Part shown: positions 41,356 through 50,358 of the stretch, one piece after another
How the letters are laid out: every line of letters begins with the position of its first letter
Position numbering within the stretch: position 1 is the stretch's first letter
NCBI GenBank assembly: GCA_029560815.1
Contig: JAKQKF010000058.1
Location: forward strand, 1 to 52,848
DNA length: 52,848 bases
Direction: 5' to 3'
DNA from: a bacterium
GTDB taxonomy: Bacteria > KSB1 > UBA2214
Translations under genes and position numbers: made by a program
The notes under the pieces: model-generated
Database searches by the model: none
The model's input: the letters and a program-made list of their open reading frames with translations, nothing else
Told to the model about the DNA's origin: nothing

Positions 41356-43602
41356 ATGAGGAGAATTCCGCGCATAGCTGTTCTGGTCATCGTCCTTGGG
41401 GTGAGCCTTTCTTCCATACTCTTCTCCCAAACCAGCCAGGGTCTGCTGCCCGGCGTCCGGCCCATGCTGCAGGGGGGGCAGGGGGTGCTGGGCATCGGCG
41501 ATGTTTCGGCCCTGTTCTGGAATCCCGCCGCGCTGGCCCCCTATCGTGGCCAGCAGGGCTATCTCTCTCTGGCCGAATCCTTCAGCATCGAATATGCCGG
41601 CGCCGCCGCCTTTTTCCCGGAGATCGGCACAGTGGCGGCGGCCATCGGCCGTCAGCCCGCGCCGGGGCATGACCAGCTGCTCTCGGCGGGCCTGGGACGC
41701 ACCTTCATCGGACGCATCCACGCCGGCCTCAGCCTCACCAATCACCCCGACGGCCGCACCAGCTATACCGCTCTCGGCATCGGCGCCGTCTGGCAGCCCC
41801 TCGATCTGACCGAGCTCCCTGAAGAAGCCACCTTTCCGCGCTGGCTCATCCCGTTCTCCGCCGGCTTGAGCCTCACCGAGATCTCCCTCAACCCCGCCAG
41901 TGGTCCCGCCTACCGCGGCTCAGCTGCCCTTTCCTACGCCATCACCCGGCAGGGCCCCCGGCTCAGCTACGGCTACAGCTGGCAGGGTGGATACGGCGAG
42001 CACCATCTCGGGGCCACTTTTTCGCCCACCCCCTGGCTCACCCTGCTCGCCGGCATGCAAGATTTTCGTGACGACGGCATCGCCGCGGGGCTCCATCTTG
42101 CGATCGATAATCTTCAGCTTGAGGCGGGCTACGATTTCGGCCGGGAGAGCGGCAAACTGGGCCTCTCCTTCGCAGTCGGCAGCTCACCCCGTCAGCGTTC
42201 GCGGGCGGCGCGTGAGAGCGCCACCGCCATGCTCAAACAGGGGGACCAGCGCCAGGCGCTCTACTACGCCCAACGCGCGCTCGCCTATAATCCCGCCAGC
42301 GTGGAGGCGCAGGAGATCATTCACACCCTCACAGGACGGGTGCGGATCCAGGACAGCGCGATCGATTCACTCCTCCAGCAGGCCCAGCGCAATCTGCAGA
42401 AAAAATGGTTCATCAGCGCCGCCGTCAATTACCGGAAGGTGCTGCAGGTTGATCCGGGGAATCGCTACGCCCTTCTCGCCCTGCAGACCATCGCACCGAG
42501 CGTCGCCCAGCACAGCGAGCGCTGGTATGAAAACGGCCAGCAGCTCTACGAACGGGGCGATCTCAAGCGCGCCCGCGAGGTCTTCCGGTCGATCCGTCTT
42601 GTCCTTCCCGATCATGCCAAGGCGTCTGAGTACCTGGTCAGGATCGACAAGGAGATCGCCGAGAAGGCTCAGGAGCATTACTTCGCCGGCCTGGGCTATT
42701 ACACCCAGAAAAAATATTATGATGCGGAGGAGTCTTTCCGCAAGGCCCTGGGGCTCGATGCTAATTTTCATGAGGCGGCGGAGTACATCGAGCGCATTGT
42801 CGCCGAGCGCAAGGAGAGCAAGCAGGCGGTGGATCATCTGCTGCTCGAGGCGCGGCGCCGGGAGGAGGCCAACGACTGGCTCAAGGCCCTGCAGTTGTAC
42901 CGTCAGATTCTCGATATCGAGCCCGATTTCGCCTATGCGCGCAAGCGCGAGACCGAGATGCAGGGACGGGTGAACACCTATATCAACCAGCAATACGCCA
43001 AAGCCGAGGCCGCCTTCGCCAATGGCGATCCCGATACCGCGCGCAAGCTTTTTCGCGCCATCCTCGATATCCGGCCCGGCCATGCGGGCGCGCTGCGCTA
43101 TCTGAGCGAGCTGCAGCCGACAGCGGCCAACAAAGGGCAGTACTTTCTAGATCTTGCCCGCCGCTCCTTCGCCCAGGGGCGCTGGGAGGCGACTCTGACT
43201 GCTCTCGATTCGCTTGGCCGCTACGATCCCGCTTCGGCGGAGATCCCCGCCCTGCGCCGGAAATGTTATGTCAATCTGCCGGTGGAGCGGCTGGTCCAGA
43301 TCGGCCGGGCGGATTTTCTCAGCGGACGTTATTTTGATGCGCTCGAGGCGATCGAAGAGGCCCTCAAGAAGAATCCGGCCCATGTTGATGCCCTCGCCCT
43401 TGAGGCGCAATGCCGGAACAGCGTCACCCGGCTGGTAGATGAACATTTCAATCGCGGCCTCAACTATTATACCGAAGAGAAATACCGCGCGGCGATCGTT
43501 GAATGGGACCGCGCCCTGGTCATCAATCCGGATCATCGCGGTTCCATCGAATACAAGCGCCGCGCCCAGGAGCGGCTGGATGCCCTGAACCAGCTCCCCT
43601 GA
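41356..43602 (+). CDS. PorV-like outer-membrane barrel fused to a TPR domain
   Basis: The 748-residue protein has a signal peptide (MRRIPRIAVLVIVLGVSLSSILFSQ). Residues about 28-280 are beta-rich with alternating small and aromatic residues. They start with GVRPMLQGGQGVLGIGDVSALFWNPAAL, the sequence feature of the PorV/UPF0164 group of outer-membrane proteins. From about residue 285 to the end the protein consists of TPR-like helices, e.g. SAAVNYRKVLQVDPGNRYALLAL, KKYYDAEESFRKALGLDANFHEA and EEKYRAAIVEWDRALVINPDHRGS. A barrel joined to a long periplasmic or surface TPR arm is unusual. It may serve as a scaffold for export or assembly, since PorV shuttles type IX substrates, but this is inference. 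It follows the cyclase gene by 11 bases. Confidence 0.85.
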   Translation: MRRIPRIAVLVIVLGVSLSSILFSQTSQGLLPGVRPMLQGGQGVLGIGDVSALFWNPAALAPYRGQQGYLSLAESFSIEYAGAAAFFPEIGTVAAAIGRQPAPGHDQLLSAGLGRTFIGRIHAGLSLTNHPDGRTSYTALGIGAVWQPLDLTELPEEATFPRWLIPFSAGLSLTEISLNPASGPAYRGSAALSYAITRQGPRLSYGYSWQGGYGEHHLGATFSPTPWLTLLAGMQDFRDDGIAAGLHLAIDNLQLEAGYDFGRESGKLGLSFAVGSSPRQRSRAARESATAMLKQGDQRQALYYAQRALAYNPASVEAQEIIHTLTGRVRIQDSAIDSLLQQAQRNLQKKWFISAAVNYRKVLQVDPGNRYALLALQTIAPSVAQHSERWYENGQQLYERGDLKRAREVFRSIRLVLPDHAKASEYLVRIDKEIAEKAQEHYFAGLGYYTQKKYYDAEESFRKALGLDANFHEAAEYIERIVAERKESKQAVDHLLLEARRREEANDWLKALQLYRQILDIEPDFAYARKRETEMQGRVNTYINQQYAKAEAAFANGDPDTARKLFRAILDIRPGHAGALRYLSELQPTAANKGQYFLDLARRSFAQGRWEATLTALDSLGRYDPASAEIPALRRKCYVNLPVERLVQIGRADFLSGRYFDALEAIEEALKKNPAHVDALALEAQCRNSVTRLVDEHFNRGLNYYTEEKYRAAIVEWDRALVINPDHRGSIEYKRRAQERLDALNQLP

Positions 43603-43652
43603 GCGGGCGGCCTCTCATGTGGCTGTGCGGCCTCTTCCCGTGAGGTAACTTT

Positions 43653-44063
43653 TTGTCCTCTCTCCGATCCACACGCGAGCCAGCCCCGGCCGGCCGTCTT
43701 CTCACGCATGCCGATCTCTGGCTGCTCGGCGCGGGAATCGTTGTCGGCCTGCTGCTCTCGGCGCTACTGCTGCCCGGCCGGCATGCCGGCCGTGAGGTGC
43801 TGATCGAATCGCGCGGCGCTCTTTACGTGCGCGCCCGGCTTGATGCCCCCGCCCTCTATGAGGTTCCCGGTCCGCTCGGCGTCACCGTCGTCGAGATCAG
43901 GGGAGGGGCGGTCCGCGTGCTCTCATCCCCCTGCCCGGAGAAATACTGCGTCCACAGCGGATCGGTCAGCCGTCAGGGCCGGCTCATTGTCTGCGTCCCC
44001 AACCGGGTGGTTGTCCGCATCCCCGGCGGGACCTCCGGCTCACTCGATATGATCACGGAGTGA
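43653..44063 (+). CDS. NusG domain II-containing membrane-anchored protein
   Basis: The 136-residue protein starts at TTG 43653, 7 bases after GAGG. One membrane segment (DLWLLGAGIVVGLLLSALLLP) is followed by an extracytoplasmic NusG_II domain with VTVVEIRGGAVRVLSSPCPEKYCVHSGSVSRQGRLIVCVPNRVVVRI. The Cys-Pro-x-x-x-Cys pair and the later Cys are typical of this family. It is paired with a Gx transporter 4 bases downstream, a pairing commonly seen near flavin-transfer (ApbE) and electron-transport genes. The role is not settled, and the Cys residues suggest cofactor or disulfide chemistry. Confidence 0.88.
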   Translation: MSSLRSTREPAPAGRLLTHADLWLLGAGIVVGLLLSALLLPGRHAGREVLIESRGALYVRARLDAPALYEVPGPLGVTVVEIRGGAVRVLSSPCPEKYCVHSGSVSRQGRLIVCVPNRVVVRIPGGTSGSLDMITE

Positions 44064-44067
44064 ACGG

Positions 44068-44610
44068 ATGAGCCGGTCGTCGAGCATCAAGATCACCCGT
44101 CTGGCTCTGCTGGCGACCGCCGGCCTGGCTCTTTTCCTCTTCGAGTCCCTGATTCCGCGCCCTTTGCCCTGGATCAAACCCGGCCTCTCCCAGATCGCCA
44201 CTCTCCTCGCTCTCTATATCTACGGCTGGCGCGAGTCCCTCGCCGTGGTCGCCCTGCGGGTGGCGCTGGCCGCACTCCTGACCGGTTCATTTGCGGGGCC
44301 GGGATTCTGGCTGGCTCTGCCGGCGGGAGTGACCGCGGCGCTGGTGATGGCCGCCGCCCGCACGGCGGGGGGGAGGGTGCTGAGCATGGCCGGGGTCAGC
44401 ATGATCGGAGCGCTGACCCACAATCTCACCCAGCTCGCCCTTGTCCGCCTCTTCTATGTCCGCAGCAGCGAGGTGCTCTATCTGCTTCCGCTGGTCTGGC
44501 TGCCGGCCCTTTTCACAGGGCTGGTTGTCGGGCTTGCCGCTCATCTGCTGCTCGAATTCAGCCGCCGCGCCGGTCTGGTCTGGGGAACCAAAGATTCGCC
44601 TGGAGAGTAA
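44068..44610 (+). CDS. Gx transporter family protein (heptaprenyl diphosphate synthase component I family)
   Basis: The 180-residue protein has five to six membrane segments and the family features LALFLFESLIPRPLPWIKPGLSQIATLLALYIYGWRES-like blocks, GSFAGPGFWLALPAGVTAALVM and GVSMIGALTHNLTQLALV. The family is ECF-S-like and was misnamed after a synthase component; substrate binding of a small molecule is likely. The start ATG 44068 lies 4 bases after the NusG_II gene stop, so the two are translationally coupled. The C-terminal tail is cytoplasmic and basic. Confidence 0.88.
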   Translation: MSRSSSIKITRLALLATAGLALFLFESLIPRPLPWIKPGLSQIATLLALYIYGWRESLAVVALRVALAALLTGSFAGPGFWLALPAGVTAALVMAAARTAGGRVLSMAGVSMIGALTHNLTQLALVRLFYVRSSEVLYLLPLVWLPALFTGLVVGLAAHLLLEFSRRAGLVWGTKDSPGE

Positions 44611-44664
44611 ACAGAGGAGCGGCGCAGGGCAAGTCACAACCCCGGCGGCTGTACGATTTTTCAG

Positions 44665-44693
44665 TTGTTATTTATGCCAGCAAAGCGTAATTT
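44665..44693 (+). promoter_or_regulatory. Candidate promoter (TTGTTA-N17-TAATTT)
   Basis: TTGTTA (44665-44670) and TAATTT (44688-44693) are separated by 17 bases in the 120-base gap before the TPR lipoprotein gene. Transcription would start close to 44700, about 31 bases before the ATG. Confidence 0.5.
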
Positions 44694-44730
44694 AGCTTTT
44701 AAATCAGAGCGGCATAATCGAGAGTATCCC

Positions 44731-47178
44731 ATGCGCAAATTTCACACCCTGTCCGTCCTTGGTATGACGCTGATCCTTTTCAGCGGTTGCGCCTATTACA
44801 ATACTTTCTACAATGCCGAGCAGTTCTTCAAGGACGCCACCAAAGAGCGCAAGAAGCGCGAGCGAACCCAGGTGGTGGAGCTCTCGCCGGAAGAGCAGCT
44901 GGAGGAGAAGCGGCGCGGCAATCTGACTGCCGCCGCCACCGCCAACAAGCCTTCTGCGACCGAAATGCAGAATTATCAAAAGGCCATTGAAAAGGCCTCC
45001 AGTATCCTCGAGTATTACCCGCAAAGCCGCTGGGTCGATGACGCTCTGATCATGGTCGGGGAGTGCTTCTTCCACCGCGGCGAATATACCAAAGCGAAGC
45101 GCAAGTTTGAGGAGATCCACCAGCTCTATCCCAACAGCGAGTTCGTCCCCCTGGCCGAACTGCTCCTCGGCAAGACCCTCCTCTCCCTGGGGGAGTTCGA
45201 TGCGGCCGAGAAAAAGTTGCGCGACATTACCCTCAACGACCGGTTCCCCAAAGCCATCCGCCAGTCGGCCGAGTACGAGCTCGGCTCCCTCTATTTCGAA
45301 AAAGGCAACTATGAAGCCGCCGCCGTCGAGTATGCGCGGACGGCCAAAGATTCGGATGACCGGCTGATCCGGGCGATGTCTTTATACCGGCTGGGAGAGT
45401 GCCGGGTTCAGCTTCAACAGTATGAGGAGGCGGTGCCGATCTTTCGCCGCGCGGTCCAGGCCAGTCCCAATGAAGATTTCAAATCCCAGGCGACCTACAA
45501 GCTCGGCGAGGCCCAGGGCCTGCTCAAGGATCACGACGGCGCCATCCGGACCTTCTCACTGGCCCTTGCCAAGGAGCTGGAGGTCAAACGTATCCCCATG
45601 ATCAAGCTGCAGCTGGCCAACAACCAGAGGGCCAAGGGTGACGAGGAGGCCGCCATTAAATGGTACCGCAATATCATCGAGGAGCACAAGGGGACGGAGG
45701 CCTCGGCGCGCAGCTATTTCAGCCTGGCGGAAATCGAAGAGCAGACCAACAGGAACTATCTCAAGGCCAAGGAAAACTATGACCTGGTGCGCGGTGAGCA
45801 GTCCGCCTCTCTGCTGGCGACGCGGGCCAAGGAACGTTCGGACGCTATCAAGGCCATGCTCGATCTGAGAAAGTCGATCAACGAAATTCTGGGCATCGCC
45901 ACCGCCGAGGATTCTCTGGCCACCAGTGGAGCGAAAGGGGAGGAAAAAGAGCAGCTGGATGACGCCCCTATCGATCTCGGCGCCGACGGCATGTGGATGA
46001 ATTATACCGGACGCGACCGGCGGCCGCCCAGGAGCTTTGCCTCTGAAGATGCGGCCGGTGCGATCGGCCCTGCCGCGGCCGATGGCGACTCCCTCAAGGC
46101 CACCGTCGCCATCTCCGACAGCGCCCGCCAGCTCCTGCTGCAGGAGGAGGCCGAGAAGAAAAAAAACGTCACCCTGGCGGAGAAGCGGCTCGAACTGGCC
46201 GAGTTGCTGATGTTCAGCTTTGACCGGCCGGACTCCTCCATGCGGCTCTTTCTGCAGGTTGTGGAGAGCAAACCCGACAGCGCCATGACCGCCCGGGCCC
46301 TCTATTCGATCGGCTATATCATCTACGCGATCAAGAAAGACACACTCCAGGCCGATTCTCTCTTCCGCAGCCTGGTCTACCTCTATCCCGGTTCGCCCCA
46401 TGCCGAAGGGGCGCGGCGTATTCTCGGCTGGCCCCTGCTCAGCGAAAAGGTCGACACCGCCGGCATCGTCTACCGCGAGGCCGAAAAGGCCTTCTGGGAT
46501 GAAAAGGATCTCACCAGGGCGATCCGGCTCTATGATGCGATCGCCGCCGACTATCCCGCCTCGCCCTACGCCATCAAGGCGCAGTACAGCAAGGGCTGGC
46601 TCTACGAACACGAGATGAGCGCCTATGACAAGGCGATCGAAACCTACAAAGTGATCGTGGAGAAATACCCGGATTCGGCCTACGGCAAGAACCTCAAAGG
46701 CAAGCTGACCCGCCATGAGCAGGCCATCCAGGCCATCGAGGCGCGCCGGAAGGCGGTGGCCGATTCTATCAAGATGGCGGCCGAGCAGGCCAGGGCGGCG
46801 AGCGATTCGCTCAAGCGCGCTCTTGTGCCTGACAGCACGGCGCAGGCGGCCGGCAAGATCGATTCGACCGGTATGCCGGCTGCTGCGGCTGATTCGGCGG
46901 CGGCTGATTCAGCAGCGGCTGCAGAAGCGACCGAGCAGAAAACCCTCCAGCCGGATGATGCCAAAGCCAACGCTGCCGGCGCCGTCCAGCCGGGTGTAAA
47001 GGATCCGCGGGATGAGGAGCGCCCGGCAGAGACGCCGCAAAAGCCCCGGCTGCGTGAGGAGGCGGAGATTGAAAAAGCGCCGGATGGCGAGGTCATTCCC
47101 GCTGCCCCCCCAGGTGCGGAGCGGCCCCCCGGTGAAGGGGCGCAAAATGCCGTTAAAAAGCCGGTCAGACCCGAATAA
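44731..47178 (+). CDS. Outer-membrane TPR lipoprotein (CAYYNTFYNA type)
   Basis: The 815-residue protein begins MRKFHTLSVLGMTLILFSGC, a lipoprotein signal with lipobox LFSGC; the mature N-terminus is CAYYNTFYNAEQFF, typical of FCB TPR lipoproteins. ATG 44731 fits the signal. Residues about 70-400 are TPR or Sel1-like repeats with YYPQSRWVDDALIMVGECFFHRG and later copies. A linker (about 400-490) is acidic and low-complexity. A second TPR block (about 495-680) is followed by a helix and an Ala/Asp/Pro-rich tail (DSTAQAAG, ADSAAADSAAAAEA) to the end. Such proteins resemble the BamD/Tol-associated YbgF or gliding lipoproteins. It probably assembles envelope complexes. It precedes pyrK by 19 bases, with no functional link evident. 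Confidence 0.88.
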   Translation: MRKFHTLSVLGMTLILFSGCAYYNTFYNAEQFFKDATKERKKRERTQVVELSPEEQLEEKRRGNLTAAATANKPSATEMQNYQKAIEKASSILEYYPQSRWVDDALIMVGECFFHRGEYTKAKRKFEEIHQLYPNSEFVPLAELLLGKTLLSLGEFDAAEKKLRDITLNDRFPKAIRQSAEYELGSLYFEKGNYEAAAVEYARTAKDSDDRLIRAMSLYRLGECRVQLQQYEEAVPIFRRAVQASPNEDFKSQATYKLGEAQGLLKDHDGAIRTFSLALAKELEVKRIPMIKLQLANNQRAKGDEEAAIKWYRNIIEEHKGTEASARSYFSLAEIEEQTNRNYLKAKENYDLVRGEQSASLLATRAKERSDAIKAMLDLRKSINEILGIATAEDSLATSGAKGEEKEQLDDAPIDLGADGMWMNYTGRDRRPPRSFASEDAAGAIGPAAADGDSLKATVAISDSARQLLLQEEAEKKKNVTLAEKRLELAELLMFSFDRPDSSMRLFLQVVESKPDSAMTARALYSIGYIIYAIKKDTLQADSLFRSLVYLYPGSPHAEGARRILGWPLLSEKVDTAGIVYREAEKAFWDEKDLTRAIRLYDAIAADYPASPYAIKAQYSKGWLYEHEMSAYDKAIETYKVIVEKYPDSAYGKNLKGKLTRHEQAIQAIEARRKAVADSIKMAAEQARAASDSLKRALVPDSTAQAAGKIDSTGMPAAAADSAAADSAAAAEATEQKTLQPDDAKANAAGAVQPGVKDPRDEERPAETPQKPRLREEAEIEKAPDGEVIPAAPPGAERPPGEGAQNAVKKPVRPE

Positions 47179-47197
47179 GCGGAGAAGGAGAGCCCCT

Positions 47198-48007
47198 GTG
47201 TCAAAATCCGTGCTGCAGCTTCCGGTCATCGAAACCGCGGAAGCTGCGCGCCAGACGGTGCGTTTGACCCTGCACGCCCCGGAGTGGGCTCACACGGCGC
47301 ATGCAGGCCATTTCATCAATCTGCTGGTACCCGGGCGCCGGGATCTGCTCTGGCGGCGCCCCTTCAGTGTCCACCGCGCCGACCGCTCGCGCGGCACAAT
47401 CGATCTGCTCGTCGGCAAGGCGGGACGGGGCAGCGAGTCCATAGCCGCCAGCAGACCAGGGGAGCAGCTCGATGCGATCGGCCTGCTCGGCAACAACTTT
47501 CCGCTCGATGCCGGACTGCGCGAGATCATCATGGTCGCCGGCGGCATCGGCATCGCCCCTTTTGATCTCCTGCTTCAGGATGCAAAAGGCCTCTCCTGCC
47601 GGAAGAGCCTCTTTTACGGCGCACGCAGCGCCTGCGATCTTTGCAACAGCGCCCTCTGGGCGGAGAAAGGGGCTGCACTCCATATCACCACACAAGACGG
47701 CAGCGCCGGCAGCCGCGGTCTGGTGCTGGACGAGCTGCGCCGTTATCTCGAGAGCGACCGCGATTACACAGGCCGGGTGATCTACGGCTGCGGTCCCACA
47801 CCGATGCTCGCCGCCTTGCGCGAGATGGCCATGGGACTCGGGATCAAGGGCTACGTCTCGGTTGAAAACCGGATGGCCTGCGGCTTTGGGGCCTGTGTCG
47901 GTTGCGCGGTCGAACTGGCGGCTGTACGGCCGGACGGCCAGAAATACCTGCTCGCCTGCAAGGACGGCCCCGTCTTTCCCATCGAGGAGATCCTCATTCA
48001 TGACTGA
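47198..48007 (+). CDS. pyrK: Dihydroorotate dehydrogenase electron-transfer subunit
   Basis: The 269-residue flavoprotein passes electrons from dihydroorotate to NAD in the class 1B enzyme. GTG 47198 is chosen: GGAGAAGGAG ends 7 bases upstream and the frame upstream overlaps the lipoprotein gene without protein character. The FAD domain has RRPFSVHRA and GRGSESIAA; the NAD domain has VAGGIGIAPFDLL and YGCGPTPMLAAL. The C-terminal 2Fe-2S site is CGFGACVGCAVEL with the fourth Cys in LLACKDGPVF. The match is complete. It overlaps pyrD by 8 bases. Confidence 0.95.
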   Translation: MSKSVLQLPVIETAEAARQTVRLTLHAPEWAHTAHAGHFINLLVPGRRDLLWRRPFSVHRADRSRGTIDLLVGKAGRGSESIAASRPGEQLDAIGLLGNNFPLDAGLREIIMVAGGIGIAPFDLLLQDAKGLSCRKSLFYGARSACDLCNSALWAEKGAALHITTQDGSAGSRGLVLDELRRYLESDRDYTGRVIYGCGPTPMLAALREMAMGLGIKGYVSVENRMACGFGACVGCAVELAAVRPDGQKYLLACKDGPVFPIEEILIHD

Positions 48008-48911
48008 TCTGAGGGTGCGCATCGGATCGCTCGTGCTCGCCAATCCCGTGCTCACCGCGAGCGGGACTTTCGGCTATGGCAGCGAATTCGCCGATTTCTT
48101 CGATCTCAACCGTCTGGGCGGGATCGTCACCAAGACGGTCACTCTTGAGCCGCGGCCGGGCAACGCGCCGCAGCGCATCTGGGAAACCCCCGCCGGGATG
48201 CTCAACTCGATCGGTCTGCCCAATGTCGGCGTCGAACAGTTCAAGGTCGAAAAATGGCCCTTTCTCTCGACCCTGAAGACGGCCGTGATCGTCAATGTCG
48301 CCGGCCGGAGCAGCCAGGAGTATGCAGCCGCAGTCGAGGCCCTCGAAAGCGTGGAGGGTATCGCTGCTTACGAACTCAACTACTCCTGTCCCAATGTCAA
48401 GGAGGGGGGGCTTGCCTTCAGCAGCGATGCGCGGGTCGCAGCGGAGGTGACCAGCCGGGTGCGGGCGGTCACCCGCCGGCCGCTGATCGCCAAACTTACC
48501 CCCAACGTCACCTCAATCAGTGAGATCGGCCGCGCCTGCGCCGACGCGGGCGCGGACGCCCTCTCCGCCATCAACACTCTGGTGGGGATGGCGGTGGATA
48601 TCCGCACGCGCAGGCCCCGGCTCTCCACCATCACCGGGGGGCTGTCAGGGCCGGCGATCCGGCCGGTCGCTCTGGCCCGGGTCTATGAGCTGGTCAGGAA
48701 CGTCTCCATCCCGGTGATCGGGATCGGAGGGATCGCCACTGCGGAGGACGCTCTCGAGTTCCTCATTGCGGGGGCCGCTGCGGTGCAGATCGGCACGGCC
48801 GGCTTTGTCCATCCCGACGCTGCAGTACGCGTGGTGGAGGATTTGGAGGCTTTTTGCCGCCGGGAGGGGATTGCGGGCATGGCGCAGCTGTGCGGCTCGC
48901 TGCGGCTTTAG
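48000..48911 (+). CDS. pyrD: Dihydroorotate dehydrogenase, class 1B catalytic subunit
   Basis: The 303-residue FMN enzyme oxidises dihydroorotate to orotate in pyrimidine synthesis. It starts at ATG 48000 inside the pyrK end. Motifs are NPVLTASGTFGYG, TKTVTLEPRPGN, NSIGLPNVGVEQF, the catalytic Cys in NYSCPNVKEGG, and ITGGLSGPAIRPVAL and GIGGIATAEDALEFL for FMN phosphate. The Cys base, in place of Ser, and the adjacent pyrK define class 1B with NAD as acceptor. In most genomes the two subunits are adjacent as here. Confidence 0.96.
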   Translation: MTDLRVRIGSLVLANPVLTASGTFGYGSEFADFFDLNRLGGIVTKTVTLEPRPGNAPQRIWETPAGMLNSIGLPNVGVEQFKVEKWPFLSTLKTAVIVNVAGRSSQEYAAAVEALESVEGIAAYELNYSCPNVKEGGLAFSSDARVAAEVTSRVRAVTRRPLIAKLTPNVTSISEIGRACADAGADALSAINTLVGMAVDIRTRRPRLSTITGGLSGPAIRPVALARVYELVRNVSIPVIGIGGIATAEDALEFLIAGAAAVQIGTAGFVHPDAAVRVVEDLEAFCRREGIAGMAQLCGSLRL

Positions 48912-48932
48912 ACAGCTTCACCGGAGGGCACC

Positions 48933-49403
48933 ATGAAACGTCGCTCCCTGCTTTTTTGTTCGCTTTTCACCCTGATCGTCTCCTGCTATCCCAATACGCG
49001 CTGGTGGGATGACGGAGCGGATTACGGTCCGGAGGAACAGGGTCAGCCGGGACCGGCGTCGGAAGCGGCTCAGACCCGGGAACCACGGGCGGCCGCCTGG
49101 CGGGAGACGGAGACGGGCATCGCCTCTTTCATGGCTGATGAGCTTCACGGCCGCATGACGGCCAGCGGCGAACTCTACGACATGCGCAACCTGACCGCTG
49201 CCCATCCCAGTCTCCCATTCGGCACGCTGGTGGAGGTTGTCAACCTCGCCAACGGCCGCAGCGTCAAGGTGCGCATCAATGACAGGGGGCCCTACGTGGC
49301 GGGTCGCATCATCGATCTCTCCTTTCAAGCCGCCAGGGATCTGGAACTGACGGAGCGAGGGAGCGGCAAGGTCGAGGTCAGAGTGATCGAGATGCCGCGT
49401 TGA
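48933..49403 (+). CDS. rlpA: RlpA-family septal ring lytic transglycosylase-like lipoprotein
   Basis: The 156-residue protein starts at ATG 48933 behind GGAGGG. Its signal ends in LIVSC, a lipobox-like site at residue 18, so it should be anchored in the outer membrane. The double-psi beta-barrel domain (about 62-150) reads GIASFMADELHGRMTASGELYDMRNLTAAHPSLPFGT, then VRINDRGPYVAGRIIDLS. These are the RlpA signature blocks, including the Asp of the proposed catalytic site. There is no SPOR domain, so it is a short form. RlpA proteins cleave peptidoglycan lacking stem peptides. It lies 21 bases after pyrD and 46 before cdsA. Confidence 0.9.
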   Translation: MKRRSLLFCSLFTLIVSCYPNTRWWDDGADYGPEEQGQPGPASEAAQTREPRAAAWRETETGIASFMADELHGRMTASGELYDMRNLTAAHPSLPFGTLVEVVNLANGRSVKVRINDRGPYVAGRIIDLSFQAARDLELTERGSGKVEVRVIEMPR

Positions 49404-49449
49404 TCCTTTCGCATGGTCCGGAATCAAACTCAACTGCCTGGGAGGTCCC

Positions 49450-50286
49450 TTGAATTTAAAATCTTTCGCTGTCCGCGCCCTCGTCGCCCTTATTTTCGGC
49501 CCGCTCATCATCCTCGCCGTCTTGCAGGGGGGAGTGTGGTGGCTGGGCTTTGTCACGCTTGTGGTCATGCTGTCGGTCTGGGAGTTTTACGGGCTCGCCC
49601 GCGCCAAGGAGAGCCGCGCCCATTACGCGCCCGGTCTGGTCTGCGCACTGGCTCTGGTGCTCTCGCTTTACTGGTTCGATGTGCGGCTCATCCTGCCGAT
49701 CATGCTGGTATTTTTCGTCTGGGTGCAGTTTTCGGCCCTTTATCGGGGCAGCGGTTCTCCCACCCTCGAGGTGCCGGTCACGGCTTTCGCTGCAATCTAC
49801 TATCCCCTCGCCTTCGGCAGCTTTGTCCTCATCCGCGAGCTGCCGGCGGCCCGTTTCGGGCTTGACAGCTCACCCGCGGGGGGCTGGATCCTGGTCCTGA
49901 TTTTCAGCATCTGGATTTGCGACACCGCCGCCTATGTCGGCGGCAGCTATCTCGGCCGTCACAAGCTGATGCCGCGCATCAGTCCGAACAAATCGATCGA
50001 GGGCACCGTGCTGGGCTTTATCTTCGCCCTTCTCACCGCCTGGCTCTGCCATGTCTGGTTTGTAAAGGGGCTGCTCCTGCAGGATTCCCTCATCATCGGC
50101 GCCATCGGCGGCGGTTTGGGCCAGTACGGCGACCTCTTCGAGTCGATGTTCAAACGGGATGCAGGGTTGAAGGACTCTTCCCATATCATCCCCGGGCACG
50201 GCGGGATTCTCGACCGCTTCGACAGCCTGACGATCACTGCGCCGGTGCTCTACCTCTATCTCTATCTGCGTTTTTTCGCCCTGTAA
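49450..50286 (+). CDS. cdsA: Phosphatidate cytidylyltransferase
   Basis: The 278-residue membrane enzyme makes CDP-diacylglycerol from CTP and phosphatidate for phospholipid synthesis. It starts at TTG 49450, 5 bases after GGGAGGT. About seven to eight hydrophobic segments lead to the C-terminal signature SMFKRDAGLKDSSHIIPGHG followed by GILDRFDS, which fits the family pattern exactly, with the metal-binding acidic residues. FSIWICDTAAYVGGSYLGRHKL and ISPNKSIEGTVLG are also conserved. It is the last gene of this plus-strand run, before a strong terminator. Confidence 0.96.
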   Translation: MNLKSFAVRALVALIFGPLIILAVLQGGVWWLGFVTLVVMLSVWEFYGLARAKESRAHYAPGLVCALALVLSLYWFDVRLILPIMLVFFVWVQFSALYRGSGSPTLEVPVTAFAAIYYPLAFGSFVLIRELPAARFGLDSSPAGGWILVLIFSIWICDTAAYVGGSYLGRHKLMPRISPNKSIEGTVLGFIFALLTAWLCHVWFVKGLLLQDSLIIGAIGGGLGQYGDLFESMFKRDAGLKDSSHIIPGHGGILDRFDSLTITAPVLYLYLYLRFFAL

Positions 50287-50300
50287 GCTCTTCTCCCGGC

Positions 50301-50344
50301 AATAAAAAAGCCAGGCCGCATATACGCGGCCTGGCTTTTTTATT
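50301..50344. terminator. Bidirectional intrinsic terminator
   Basis: Perfect 19-bp arms (AATAAAAAAGCCAGGCCGC, 50301-50319, and its complement 50326-50344) flank the 6-base loop ATATAC. A and T runs at both ends make it work in either direction. It serves cdsA on the plus strand and the M55 gene on the minus strand. Confidence 0.97.
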
Positions 50345-50358
50345 GGTTGAGAGATCGA

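Noticed and set aside
47012..47197. N-terminal extension of the pyrK frame (62 codons)
   Set aside because: The extension is Arg/Pro-rich, overlaps the lipoprotein gene and is preceded by no ribosome site; GTG 47198 has GGAGAAGGAG.
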